DNA of 64,000 nt from Pelosinus fermentans DSM 17108 (GTDB lineage: Bacteria; Bacillota; Negativicutes; DSM-13327): NCBI RefSeq assembly GCF_000271485.2, contig NZ_AKVN02000001.1, positions 1,988,001-2,052,000 of the forward strand, in the 5' to 3' direction. This document shows, piece after piece, positions 27,996 through 38,700 of this stretch. Both the position numbers and the translations under genes were made by a program. Numbering within the stretch: position 1 is the stretch's first letter; every line of letters starts with the position of its first letter. The notes under the pieces were generated by a model. That model saw nothing but the letters and a program-made list of their open reading frames with translations, ran no database searches and was not told where the DNA came from.

Positions 27996-30824
27996 TTGAT
28001 AAAATCAGCAGTTGCTATTCAGTATGATGATGAGGAGCTAACTGGAAATATAAAAATAGTTTTAAAAAATATTCCCGAAATAACCATTGTTGATAACAGT
28101 AATTGTGAAAAAATTGTTTTGGGGGAATGTGGTAGAAAGATAAGATGGTTAAGTAATAAAATAATACAGGATTTTCCTGAGGAAAAGCATATTGGATTGA
28201 TTTTTAAAACTTCCGAGGAATTAATATTACATTGGTTTGCTGTTTTGGATGCAGGGAAAGAGCCACTTATCATGCAATATCCAACTAAAAAACAAAGTAT
28301 GATTTATTGGCATAACTCCGTTAGTCACACCATTTCTTCTAGTAATATTCAGGGCGTAATATGCGAAGCAGGTATTAAATCATTGGGGATTGAAAAATTA
28401 GTAAAAACTATTTTCTTTGAAGAAGAAATTCTCGAGGCGGATACCAGCTGTGATGAAATTATTAATGGTACGTTTATTCAGTTATCATCAGGTACTACTG
28501 GTTTTCGCAAGGGTATGAAATTTACTTTCAAAGAATTATATAGTTATATACAAAATTATAATGAAATAATGGATATGAAGGAAACAGATTGCATCGTATC
28601 TTGGTTACCTTTGTATCATGATATGGGATTTATTGCTTGCTTTACGATGCCAATTTTTTTAGGTGTTAAACTAGTTTTAATTGACCCGATTGTTTGGGTT
28701 ACTAATCGCTCTATATTATTTAAAACAATCGCTGATTATAAAGGTACACTTTGTTTTATGCCTAACTTTGGCTTTGAAGTTATGAGTAAGGAAAACTTAG
28801 ATATTCCAATTACCACAATGAGAAAATGGGTTTCTGGTGGAGAACCTGTTAAAAAAGATACGATGGTACGCTTTTGTGAGCATTTAGGTGCTAACTTGCA
28901 ATCGATATCCGTAGTTTATGGATTCGCTGAAACGATTATGGCGATATCCCAAAGCAATGGTATAAAAAGCCATGAAAAAGATGGTAGAGACGTTGTAAGT
29001 TGTGGGGCGATTATTCCAGGTACTTTTATCAAAATAATTGATAATCAGATATTCGCCAAAAGTGGCTATTCTATACAGTGCTATCTAGATCAAATTAGTA
29101 TAGTAGATGAAGAAGGGTATATTGCTACTGGGGATATTGGATTTATGGAGAATGGAGAACTATATGTGGAAGGGCGCAAACATGATATTATGATTCAGGC
29201 AGGACAAAAGTTTATGCTCAATGAAATGGATACGATTCTCGCCCAAGTTGCTCCAGAGTGGGCAGGTCGTGGTGTATGTTTAGCCAAAGATGATGAAGGA
29301 ACTGGAACCCAGACACTTCTAATTCTTTTAGAAAGAGCAGATATCATTGATAGCGAACAGTATAGAGAATTGGCAAGTCGTTTAAGTCAATCATTACCAG
29401 TGGAACATTTTGAATTATACTTTGTTCCTGACCAATTTTTAACGAAAACTTCATCAGGTAAAATTAATCGCAAAAAAACATATGAGGATTTTCAGAAATT
29501 TAAAAATTGGGAGAATTTTAATAAAAGTATTGAACTGCATATGCACGATGAAATCAAGCGACATTTTCAAGGAATACCTTTTGATTTACCAATAGCAGAG
29601 GCTTTAGATTCATTAGGTCTTATCATTTTAGACAGTATCGTGAAAAAAGGTGATATTAAGATCAATAAGTCTATGACATTAAATGAGGTTGTTGAAGTGT
29701 GTATGCAAAAAAACAGGAATCAGGTTCCTCTGCGCTCAGACGCAAGAAAAGTGATATCTCTTGTCTCGATGATGGATTTTTCTTTTGTTCTCCGCCTGAC
29801 TGAAGAAGATATGAAATTTATTTCAAACGCAGTAGGTATGCAGGTAGAATTCGAGCATGTTTGCATGCCGCCAGCACCTATTGTTGCTCACGATTTAATA
29901 TTTTGCGATTTTTTCCTCTGTCGTAATTATGATGAACGATACTCTTATTATTATGAGTGTGTACAAAAAATTAAGGGCGCTAGCTTGCTTCTTCTGGATG
30001 ATCATGCAGAATTTGCTGTAGGAGGTGCAGGTACATTTCCTGTGATGGATACAAAGTTTAATAGAAGTCCTGTCAGTGATTATGTAGTATATCGATGGCA
30101 GAAATATGCAAAAAATCATCATTTGCTACCTGTGGGGGATGTTGTCCATGGTTCGTCTCTTTCACCTGCAATGCATTTGGATGCAATTAAGAAAATCACG
30201 GATTATTTAAATGTACCCATTTTTAAAGTTGCGGTATGTGAAAAATACAAGCAGCATACTGCTGACTGGGAATATAAGGACTATAAATATAATTTTAATG
30301 TTATTTATGAGGGTAAACCAGACTATAGTAATCATGATAAGATAGTTGCTGCTTTGTGTGATTTTATCAATCAAAACAAACACAGGATAAAAACTAAGGA
30401 TGTTGTTAGCGTAAATAACAGCCCTGACTATAACGATTTGTGGCATTTCTGTTCTTATGCTGTCAATCCGCTATTTATTGAGCAAGTTATTAATCGCTTT
30501 AATAGCTTCATTATTCACGGATTTCCTTGTAGTTTGCATTATTTACAAAAAAAATTAACAGAACAAGGCAAGAAATTCTGTTTTGTTCCTGCTTTAAATG
30601 CTAGTGGTGGTTTTGATCCTGCATTAGAAGCAAATTATGAGTGTGTATTGCAAACAGGAAGTTGGGGAACACCTAAGACATCATTACCTGTATTGTCACT
30701 TATGTTAGCTGGTGGACCATTGTTCGCTAATTTGCCCCCTGATTTTAAGATAGACCAAAAGATATTAGATTTTTCATTTATTGCTCTTCCTGAGGATATT
30801 AAGAACTATTTGAATAATAAGTAA
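27996..30824 (+). CDS. Fusion of AMP-dependent ligase, carrier-like segment and unknown C-terminal domain
   Basis: A 942-residue protein. Residues about 1-515 are an acyl-adenylate-forming (AMP-binding) enzyme: P-loop LSSGTTGFRKG near residue 164, SWLPLYHDMG, YGFAET, ATGDIGF and the C-terminal catalytic Lys in SSGKINRKKT (K489). Residues about 520-565 resemble a carrier protein, with EALDSLGLIILDS placing a possible phosphopantetheine Ser at 539. Residues about 570-942 match nothing I recognise; they contain LLLLDDHAEFAVGG and VVHGSSLSPAMHLD. I chose TTG 27996 after AAGGAG; ATG 27918 would overlap the previous gene. It may activate an acyl group and transfer it to a glycan. Confidence 0.7.
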   Translation: MIKSAVAIQYDDEELTGNIKIVLKNIPEITIVDNSNCEKIVLGECGRKIRWLSNKIIQDFPEEKHIGLIFKTSEELILHWFAVLDAGKEPLIMQYPTKKQSMIYWHNSVSHTISSSNIQGVICEAGIKSLGIEKLVKTIFFEEEILEADTSCDEIINGTFIQLSSGTTGFRKGMKFTFKELYSYIQNYNEIMDMKETDCIVSWLPLYHDMGFIACFTMPIFLGVKLVLIDPIVWVTNRSILFKTIADYKGTLCFMPNFGFEVMSKENLDIPITTMRKWVSGGEPVKKDTMVRFCEHLGANLQSISVVYGFAETIMAISQSNGIKSHEKDGRDVVSCGAIIPGTFIKIIDNQIFAKSGYSIQCYLDQISIVDEEGYIATGDIGFMENGELYVEGRKHDIMIQAGQKFMLNEMDTILAQVAPEWAGRGVCLAKDDEGTGTQTLLILLERADIIDSEQYRELASRLSQSLPVEHFELYFVPDQFLTKTSSGKINRKKTYEDFQKFKNWENFNKSIELHMHDEIKRHFQGIPFDLPIAEALDSLGLIILDSIVKKGDIKINKSMTLNEVVEVCMQKNRNQVPLRSDARKVISLVSMMDFSFVLRLTEEDMKFISNAVGMQVEFEHVCMPPAPIVAHDLIFCDFFLCRNYDERYSYYYECVQKIKGASLLLLDDHAEFAVGGAGTFPVMDTKFNRSPVSDYVVYRWQKYAKNHHLLPVGDVVHGSSLSPAMHLDAIKKITDYLNVPIFKVAVCEKYKQHTADWEYKDYKYNFNVIYEGKPDYSNHDKIVAALCDFINQNKHRIKTKDVVSVNNSPDYNDLWHFCSYAVNPLFIEQVINRFNSFIIHGFPCSLHYLQKKLTEQGKKFCFVPALNASGGFDPALEANYECVLQTGSWGTPKTSLPVLSLMLAGGPLFANLPPDFKIDQKILDFSFIALPEDIKNYLNNK

Positions 30825-30860
30825 AGTAAAACCCCGCTTCAGCGGGGTTTTACTTTACTT
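30819..30860. terminator. Bidirectional terminator between convergent genes
   Basis: A perfect 19-bp stem (AAGTAAAGTAAAACCCCGC and its complement) with loop TTCA. A-rich and T-rich flanks on both sides let it stop transcription of the fusion gene (+) and the gmd-like gene (-). Confidence 0.93.
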
Positions 30861-31827
30861 ATTTTAATAGGTTTATATCATTTAGTAACATTTCTTCGAT
30901 AATTGTTGAAAATTTGGTTTTAGGCTGCCAGCCTAAATCTTTATGAATATTGGAAGCATCACCTAAAAGAGGAACTTGTTCTCCGGGTCTGAAAAAGTTG
31001 CTGTCGATTTCTATATAGTTTCTATAGTCAAGATCTACCAATGAAAATGCAAGATCCAATAGATCGCGAACCGTATGAGGAATACCAGTGGCGATTATAT
31101 AATCTTTAGGACCATAGGGGTTGTTTAGCATCATCCACATGGCTTCCACGTATTCAGGGGCGTATCCCCAATCTCTGATGGCGTCAATATTGCCCATTTG
31201 AATTTTGTCTTCGCGGTTCAAGTATATCTTAGCAGCTCCTGAGGTAATTTTTCGTGAGACAAAGGCATGATTGCGGCGGGGTGATTCATGGTTATAACAA
31301 AATCCAGTACAGGCGTATAAGCCATGATGTTCACGATAGTTCTTTACCACGTAATGACTGGCTAACTTTGAAATTCCATATATAGAACGAGGGTTAAATC
31401 TTGTTGTTTCTTGTTGTGGTACAACATCAGTGTTGCCAAATATTTCACTTGAGCCTGCAAAATAAAATTTACACTGTGGTACCAATTCTTTGATACTAGA
31501 AAGAAAGAAATGTGTTGGATTTAAATTGGTTTCAAGAATAGAAGCTTCATCCTCAAAAGAATAGCTAACAAAGCTGGCTGCGGCTAAATGATAACATTCA
31601 TCGGGCTTTATGGCATCAATAAGCTTGTAAATTGATAAATGATTATTTAAAGAACATACATGCAGCTTTAATTGGTTAAAATCATTTTTCAAGAAGGAGA
31701 GCTTTTGATGGTTTTGGATACTTGAAGGTCTAATTACTCCATGAACTTCATATCCTTTTTTGAGTAATAGTTCAGCTAAATAGGAACCATCTTGCCCATT
31801 AATCCCAGTAAGAAGAGCTTTTCTCAT
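30859..31827 (-). CDS. Second GDP-mannose 4,6-dehydratase-like NAD(P)-sugar dehydratase
   Basis: A 322-residue short-chain dehydrogenase. It has the motifs GINGQDGSYLAELLL (cofactor), FAGSSEIFGN (catalytic region), YGISKLASHYV (YxxxK) and the Gmd-like NHESPRRNHAFVSRKIT. It is about 40 residues shorter than the Gmd at 24905 and clearly divergent from it. It may act on another GDP-hexose or be a redundant dehydratase. ATG 31827 lies 6 bases after GGTGGG; ATG 31833 abuts that site. It is cotranscribed with the upstream glycosyltransferase (gap about 15 bases). Confidence 0.85.
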   Translation of the reverse strand: MRKALLTGINGQDGSYLAELLLKKGYEVHGVIRPSSIQNHQKLSFLKNDFNQLKLHVCSLNNHLSIYKLIDAIKPDECYHLAAASFVSYSFEDEASILETNLNPTHFFLSSIKELVPQCKFYFAGSSEIFGNTDVVPQQETTRFNPRSIYGISKLASHYVVKNYREHHGLYACTGFCYNHESPRRNHAFVSRKITSGAAKIYLNREDKIQMGNIDAIRDWGYAPEYVEAMWMMLNNPYGPKDYIIATGIPHTVRDLLDLAFSLVDLDYRNYIEIDSNFFRPGEQVPLLGDASNIHKDLGWQPKTKFSTIIEEMLLNDINLLK

Positions 31828-31842
31828 TTTCATCCCACCAGT

Positions 31843-33771
31843 TTAAATAAAATTGATTTTTGTAGATGAATTCTCTATAAATTTTAGAACAGTTTGTTGT
31901 AAGTTCGCAATATGAATATCACTTGGTTGCGGGCCAAGAGATAAGTGTGCTGCTATTTGCATAGCAAGGTTCTTATAGTTATCCATTGAATAGTTAGTAG
32001 AATGTAATATATGATAACAAATTGGATTTATTACTTTTTTGACAGATATTTTAGATACGATAGCGACTAATGGGACCCAATAATCCCACCATGGTAAGCC
32101 GATGCAGAAATTAGCAGGTGGGTAAATTTTTATAAAGTCCCTGTCGAAAAAGAAGTAGTCGAATCCGCTATAGAAATTTCCGTTAGCCAGGTTTTCGAAA
32201 GAGGTAACATCTACTCTAGAACCAAAAACTAGGGAGTTCATTGCCTGCGTATACATGAATGCTGGAAGGCTCTCTTTAGCAAAATAAATATCGGAATTAA
32301 CGATGCCGCAAATTTTACAATCTTGCGATGCAAAATAAGATAAGATGTCATCAATATAAATATAAGGTTTTCCGTATTGTGCTCTGGCATCTCTATTAGC
32401 TCCTACAAATTCAATATAAGGAAAATGATGTTTTACCATATTCATTTCATCTAGGGTATTTATTGAGACTACTTTAAAACCACAATGAAGCCAGCTTTCA
32501 ATGCATCTCTTTTGTATTCCAATATCCTTCGTTACTGCTATGGAGGTAGCAATAGTTATTTGCGTAGTTATTCGATGAATATTGGGAGGTGAATTGAAGA
32601 TGTGCTGAGTATCTTCTATAAGTTCAGATAACTGGTAAATAAAATTCTCTATTTTCTCCTTGTAGATCATTTGGGCTTTTATTTCCTCTAATCTGCTGGG
32701 ACCAGGATCGGATACTGGCACTAACTCAGAAATTTTTCTGGCTAAATCAATTGCATCAGCGCGCGCAAAATAGATTCCAAAGTTTTGCTCCTGATGTATG
32801 GCCAGGTCTGAGAGGATAATCTTTTTGCCTAATAGCTGACATTCTTGTGCAGTTAGGTTTAAACCTTCAAATAGGGATGGATGAACGACAAAGAGGCTGT
32901 GACGCATTAGCTGTATTTGATCCTGACGTGGTATCAATCCAAGAATATGAATAAGGTCAGCTATATTTAGATCGCTAATGTATTTTTGTAGTCCAATAAA
33001 ATAATCAGGGTTACGATAATCAAATGTTGAACCAGTACATACAAGATGTACATCTTGGCCTGATTGACGCAAAATAGCTATGGCTTTAAATAGCGTTGCA
33101 TGATCTTTATGAATCCAAAACTGATTTGAACATAAGATAAATTTATCAGGTAGATTATATTTTAATTGAGTTTGATAGGAATCCTCGGTAAACCATTCTT
33201 GTTTAGGATGTACGGGAATGGGTAATACTTTCGTTTTAGCAGCAGAAGAAGGATAAAACTGTAAAAAATCCTTTTCTACATCATTGCTGGTAAAAATGAC
33301 CAGAGGAGTATTGTCAGCAATTTTTTTAAATTTATCGTTGCGGTTTTGAATATCCGCAGGTGTAAAAAGCTGGGGAAGATAATGGTGCTGAAAATCAGGT
33401 ATCCATGGAATACCGGGTTTGCCAGGATATAGGTCTGAATTGATTGGCAGCATTATATCTATATTTTTGAATAAGTCGTTAATGGAAGCATAATGGGCAA
33501 ATGGATATTGAATCAGCATCTGTGCAGAGGCTAAGTTTTCACCCACAAAGATAAGACCGTCAGTTAGCGGGATAAGGTGTTCATGTAAAGGCAGAAGGTC
33601 ATAGGAAGCCAAGTACGGCAAATTCTCATCTGTAATAACTAGGAATAGTTGGGGACGCTCTTCTTTGGGGATTTGTATGACAGAATGGATAATGGAATCT
33701 ACTATTGTAACACCTGCATACCAATATTTACTTCCTATCAGAGGTAGTCCTATACGTGTATTTTTAAGCAT
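31843..33771 (-). CDS. Two-domain glycosyltransferase (GT-B plus unrecognised NSD domain)
   Basis: A 642-residue protein. Residues about 1-385 look like a GT4-type GT-B glycosyltransferase (PDKFILCSNQFWIHKDHATL, VVHPSLFEGLNLTAQE). Residues 405-642 (bases 31846-32559) are a separate domain with DARAQYGKPYIYIDDI, CKICGIVNSDI, GFDYFFFD and YPPANFCIGLPWWDYW. The same domain forms the whole of the protein at 33947-34780, transcribed divergently. NSD (492-494) could be a GT-A DxD-like metal site. The start follows a GGAGATTAT site on the minus strand. Target glycan unknown. Confidence 0.75.
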   Translation of the reverse strand: MLKNTRIGLPLIGSKYWYAGVTIVDSIIHSVIQIPKEERPQLFLVITDENLPYLASYDLLPLHEHLIPLTDGLIFVGENLASAQMLIQYPFAHYASINDLFKNIDIMLPINSDLYPGKPGIPWIPDFQHHYLPQLFTPADIQNRNDKFKKIADNTPLVIFTSNDVEKDFLQFYPSSAAKTKVLPIPVHPKQEWFTEDSYQTQLKYNLPDKFILCSNQFWIHKDHATLFKAIAILRQSGQDVHLVCTGSTFDYRNPDYFIGLQKYISDLNIADLIHILGLIPRQDQIQLMRHSLFVVHPSLFEGLNLTAQECQLLGKKIILSDLAIHQEQNFGIYFARADAIDLARKISELVPVSDPGPSRLEEIKAQMIYKEKIENFIYQLSELIEDTQHIFNSPPNIHRITTQITIATSIAVTKDIGIQKRCIESWLHCGFKVVSINTLDEMNMVKHHFPYIEFVGANRDARAQYGKPYIYIDDILSYFASQDCKICGIVNSDIYFAKESLPAFMYTQAMNSLVFGSRVDVTSFENLANGNFYSGFDYFFFDRDFIKIYPPANFCIGLPWWDYWVPLVAIVSKISVKKVINPICYHILHSTNYSMDNYKNLAMQIAAHLSLGPQPSDIHIANLQQTVLKFIENSSTKINFI

Positions 33772-33946
33772 ATAATCTCCTCTTTATCAATAAATTTGTA
33801 TAACTTTATTTTAGTATATTAACAAATTTACATTTTGGTGCTTATATGTAACATGTATATGTATATGTATATAAATTATGGAAGATATAAATTGTTACCT
33901 TAGATTGTATAGATGGTATATAAATTGTTGAATTAGGAGGGATGTC

Positions 33947-34780
33947 ATGATTCAGAAGATGACGATTGCTACGTCATTAGCACCAGGTAAAGAAATTGAT
34001 ATCCAAAGAGAAGCTGTTTCTAGTTGGAAAAAAATTGGATTTACAGTGATATCAGTGAATTGCGAAGAGGAAATCACCATTTTAAAACCTCATTTTCCTA
34101 CAATTGAATTTGTTCGAGTTTTCAAAGATGCCAGAAAACAATATGGTAAGCCTTATGTTTATTTTGATGATATAATGACCGTTTTATTGAAACAGGACTG
34201 TAAGGTTTGTGGAATTGTCAATTCAGATATTCAATTAGTGAAAGCAGAATTGTATTCTTTACTTTTAAAAGAGGCTGTAGGTTCTTTGATTTATGGGTCT
34301 CGTATGGATGTGGAAAAACTTACGAGTACAAGAGGTGAAGTAGTGCAAGAAGGGTTTGATTATTTTTTTTTTGATAAGTCGGTTATTGCAACTTACCCCC
34401 CATCTGCATTTTGTCTTGGTTTGCCATGTTGGGATTATTGGGCAATACTAGCGCCTTTATTTTCTGGTATACCTGTAAAGAAAGTTATGACACCTCATGC
34501 TTACCACATAAAGCATAAGGTTAATTGGAATAATGAAATCTCTAATCAATTATTCCATTATTTATTATTGCGACATGTTAGGCCACTTTCTATTGAGGCT
34601 TCTTCACCTTACTATATATTAAAATTTATCGAACGATACTCGAAGAAATTAACATTATATGATGAGAATTATGATAAAGAAACAAGACAAAAATTGGTAT
34701 CCCAGATTAAGGAAGTAATTATCAAAGGTGAGATACAAGGAAGAATTATTGATAAATTACTGTTTTTTAGGACCATGTAG
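33947..34780 (+). CDS. Stand-alone NSD-domain protein, putative glycosyltransferase
   Basis: A 277-residue protein whose first 240 residues are homologous to the C-terminal domain of the divergent gene at 31843. Shared blocks include TIATS near the start, IQ...SWxxxGF, DARKQYGKPYVYFDDI, CKVCGIVNSDIQ, YGSRMDV, GFDYFFFD and YPPSAFCLGLPCWDYW. Such strict conservation, with an Asp-containing NSD and a WDYW block, suggests an enzyme, plausibly a GT-A glycosyltransferase. AGGAGGG lies 4-5 bases before ATG 33947. No signal peptide or membrane helix. Confidence 0.6.
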   Translation: MIQKMTIATSLAPGKEIDIQREAVSSWKKIGFTVISVNCEEEITILKPHFPTIEFVRVFKDARKQYGKPYVYFDDIMTVLLKQDCKVCGIVNSDIQLVKAELYSLLLKEAVGSLIYGSRMDVEKLTSTRGEVVQEGFDYFFFDKSVIATYPPSAFCLGLPCWDYWAILAPLFSGIPVKKVMTPHAYHIKHKVNWNNEISNQLFHYLLLRHVRPLSIEASSPYYILKFIERYSKKLTLYDENYDKETRQKLVSQIKEVIIKGEIQGRIIDKLLFFRTM

Positions 34781-34843
34781 TATCATTTTTTAGAATTGCT
34801 AGGAATAAGTTAGATTAATGGAATAAGACAATGAGGTGGTTGT

Positions 34844-35767
34844 ATGAAGGATTTTGTGTGTACTACCCCCATAGCGTTGATTATATTTAATCGTCCTGAC
34901 CTTACACAGCGAGTTTTTGCAGAGATTCGTAAAGTTAGACCCGAAAAATTATTAGTAATTGCCGATGCCCCTAGGCCAAATAGAGAGGATGACATAGAAA
35001 ATTGTGCTTTAGTTCGTAATATGATTGAGACCATTGATTGGGATTGTGAAGTTATAAAAAATTATTCTCCCATTCATTTAGGCTGCGGGAGGCGTCCAGC
35101 TACTGGAATTGATTGGGTCTTTAGTTTGGTGGAAGAGGCAATCATTTTGGAAGATGATTGTTTACCTCATCCAACATTCTTTCCTTATTGCCAGGAATTA
35201 TTGAAAAAGTATTCTGATGATCAACGTATTATGAGTATTTCAGGGAATAATTTTCAGTTTGGCAGACGACGAACAGCAGATAGCTATTATTTTTCCCGCT
35301 ATACTCAGACCTGTGGTTGGGCAACATGGAAAAGAGCATGGCAGCATTATGATTTTGACATGAAGCTTTGGCCCGAAGTTCGCAAGGGGCAATGGTTGTT
35401 TGATATCTTTGGCAGTATGCAGGTGGCAAATCACAATGATCAGCCTCAATTTGAAGTGATTGGTGGAGTGCGGATTGCTCAATATTGGTATCGTATGTTT
35501 GAAGCTGCTTACCATAAAAAGATAGATGCTTGGGATTTTCAGTTTGCATTTGCTTGTTTTCTGCAAAGTGGGTTGCATATCTTACCAAATGTCAATTTGG
35601 TATCCAATATTGGATATGGCCCAGAAGGGACTCATACGAAAGATATGGGAAGTTCCCTTGCTAATTTACCTGTGGAAGCTATAGAACTCCCATTAAAGCA
35701 TCCGCAATTTATCATTCGTGATGCCTGGGCAGATACTTTTTTACAAGCCAATAATTTTTCCTGCTGA
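34844..35767 (+). CDS. Glycosyltransferase family 2/13-like
   Basis: A 307-residue GT-A type protein. The N-terminal TTPIALIIFNRPDLTQRVFAEI and the metal-binding EEAIILEDDCLPHPTFF (EDD about residue 105) are typical of a group of family 2-like transferases often labelled hemolysin- or HlpA-related. WATWKRAW and the late NVNLVSNIGYG block also belong to this group. GAGGTGGTTG precedes ATG 34844. It lies 64 bases after the NSD-domain gene and 25 before the large double glycosyltransferase, so the three are probably one operon. Confidence 0.8.
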   Translation: MKDFVCTTPIALIIFNRPDLTQRVFAEIRKVRPEKLLVIADAPRPNREDDIENCALVRNMIETIDWDCEVIKNYSPIHLGCGRRPATGIDWVFSLVEEAIILEDDCLPHPTFFPYCQELLKKYSDDQRIMSISGNNFQFGRRRTADSYYFSRYTQTCGWATWKRAWQHYDFDMKLWPEVRKGQWLFDIFGSMQVANHNDQPQFEVIGGVRIAQYWYRMFEAAYHKKIDAWDFQFAFACFLQSGLHILPNVNLVSNIGYGPEGTHTKDMGSSLANLPVEAIELPLKHPQFIIRDAWADTFLQANNFSC

Positions 35768-35792
35768 GTGCTTGAATAGGGGGATGAAAATA

Positions 35793-38700
35793 ATGAAGGT
35801 AGTACATATCAATCTTTTTGATAAACATGGAGGGGCAGCAAGGATTTCCTGGACTCTTATGAACTACCTGACTCAGATGGGGCATGAGACTGTTACGTTT
35901 GCCCACCACACAGCATCTCAGGATGATCGAGTGATTCAGATTCCCTTTTTACAAACTGCATGGCAAAAAAAACTTTTAGACCAGCAAGAAAAAGAAGGAT
36001 TATTTGATCTATATTCTGCAGCCTTGCTAAAAGTATTAAATCATCCTTTATTTGAGCAGGCTGACTTGGTTCATTTACATTGTATTAATGGTAATTATTT
36101 TTCTTTTTTATTGTTGCCCTTTTTGGCATCTAAGCCCTTAATTTGGACGCTGCATGATCCCCTTGCCTTTACCGCAAATTGTTTATCTATTGATGTTTGT
36201 AATGGCTGGAAAGAAGATTGGTGTGGAGCATGTCCTCAGGATACAGAAAATAAGAGCGGGTTGCAGCGTGAATTGGTACAGCTTATTAAAAGTTTAATGT
36301 ATAAAGTATCTAATTTTACAGCAGTGTGCCCTTCTGCATGGTTAAGCAGGCAAGCAAAAGTAAGCCTGCTGCAAGAGAAAGAGATTCGGCTGATTTATAA
36401 TGGTGTTGATGTAGGTACATTTCAACCTGGCAGCAAAGAGGAACTACGTTTTAAATTAGGGCTGCCAGTTAATCAAAAAATAATTTTATTTACTGCTCAT
36501 GGTGGTTTAAATAACCCTTATAAGGGAGGCGAGTACTTACGTCAAGCACTGCTGCAACTCTATAAACAGTATCCCGATATTGTTTTACTTACGATAGGAT
36601 CATACAGTGTATCTACCTTAGAAGACTTTCCAATCCTTCATATTGATGTTCCTTTTATTGATAATCAGCAGCAGTTGGCTCAGTATTATGCGGCTGTTGA
36701 TCTTTATGTTTCTCCTACCTTAGCAGAGGTTTTTGGTCTTACTATCTGTGAGGCGATGGCATCAGGGACGCCAGTTGTTGCCTTTGCTGTAGGGGGAATT
36801 CCGGAACTGGTAATTCATAAAGAAAATGGTTATTTGGTGGAGCGAGGAAATGTAGGTGAGCTGATTGAAGGTATCTCTTATTTCCTGGAAAATGAAGAGA
36901 TTAGACAACGCGCTGGCAGGGCTGCACGCCTGCGAGTTGTAGAAAAATTTAGTGAGAGACGTATGGTAGATGAGTATATATGCTTATATGAAGAAATATT
37001 GAAAAAGAGTAACCCCATTACAGATGATCATAAGAGTTGGAATCCTTATGATGAGGAAATCGTTCAACTAATAGAGAGTTGTAAAAGTAAAGGCTGGGGC
37101 TTTGTTTGGAAGGCATTTCATCATAAATATTCTCATTTTAAGACAGAAGAGAGCAGGAAAAAACTGCAATTTGTAGATCGGTTTTGTAATCATTGCCTTA
37201 AACGAATTAATCCTATTTCAGAAAGTCATGTTTTATGGGATGTGATTACCCAGTGGCAAAGCTGCAGGTCCATACCAGAAAGCGGCATTGATTTGCGGGC
37301 TAAAGAAATGGAAGCTCTTTATGAATTTATTAGGACGCTGCGTGCGTGCCTAACTGCTTATTTTAGTAAAGTGCCGGAAGGCAAGTTCATTCAGCTCAAG
37401 GAGGAGCAGCAGCAAAGACTGTATATACTTTGGCAGCAAGTATTTCTAAATGACTTTTTATCCTTGCCTGTGCAAGAAAATGAGAGTCCTGCATTCACCG
37501 ATTCGTCTGCAGGTTTTAAAGAATATCTCTTAATCAGCATGTATCGGCCAATGGATGCAGAGCAATTTAATATCGATGTTGTTCAATTATGGCAGGAAGA
37601 GAAGATCCCTGAATATTATAAGGTACTTATTACTTTTTGGCTGCTGCATGTCCCTTATTACAATATTGAAGAAAAGCATCGAGATAAAATATTAAAATAT
37701 ACATCACATTTATTTTCAATGCATATTCCAACAAGCTCGTTCATTCCTTTGGTAAACGAATGTACCAAAGTTCTTTGGCGTATTTCTTATATCGGTGGTA
37801 ATAATCTGCCTGCGTTAGCTGGGTTTGGTGATTTTATTGCTGCTCACATGGAGCAGTATACTTCTCGAAATAAAAAAGTAAATACTAGTTTTAAGAAAAA
37901 CAGGAAAAAGAAAAAAATACGTATCGGTTATATTTCCCGACTGTTTTACGGGCAGGCTGTTAGTTACTATATGATCAATCGAGTGATCCATCATAATAAA
38001 GACAATTTTGAAGTATATACATTTGCTTTGGGAAAGGTCTATGATGAAATTACCAGTATTTTTGAAAAATATAGCGACCGCTTTAAACATTTTAAACAGA
38101 TTGATGCAGTTGAAGATGTGTATAGTGTCATGCAAAGCATCAGCGATAGTAAGCCTGATATTTTAATTTATACGGATATCGGTATGGATCCTTTGACGTA
38201 TATGCTGGCGGGACTTCGGTTAGTACCAATTCAGTGTGTGTTAGTAGGTCATGGCACAACCACTGGTCTGCCGACTATTGATTATTATATTAGCGGTGAT
38301 TTTGAGCCACCTGATGCTAGTTCTCATTACCGAGAAAAATTAATAAGACTACCGAATCTGGGAGCAGCTCAGTTTCCGCCCCCCTTTGCAGAGTTTATTC
38401 CTGTCACCCGCAAAGATTGGAAGATACCTGAAGAGGCGGTAGTTTTTGTTTCTTGTGCAAATGGTATTAAGCATGGTCCGTCACGGGATCGATTATTGGT
38501 AGAAATTCTAAAGCGCGTTCCTAATGCCTGTATATTACTTAAGCCATGTCATTCATCGAATCTTGATAATCAGCTAGGTGAACGAATTAAGCTGGCTGCC
38601 AGAAATGCCGGAGTTGAAAATCGTTTGTTTATTGTACCACCATTAGGCAGGATTGATGCGTTATTAGCAATTGCTGATATTCAATTAGACACATATCCTT

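Noticed and set aside
33838-33880. TGTATATG-type short tandem repeats in the divergent intergenic region
   Set aside because: Only a few imperfect copies; simple AT-rich sequence, no evidence of a functional array.
35229-35588. Two minus-strand frames inside the glycosyltransferase at 34844
   Set aside because: They mirror a strongly supported coding frame and lack start signals.
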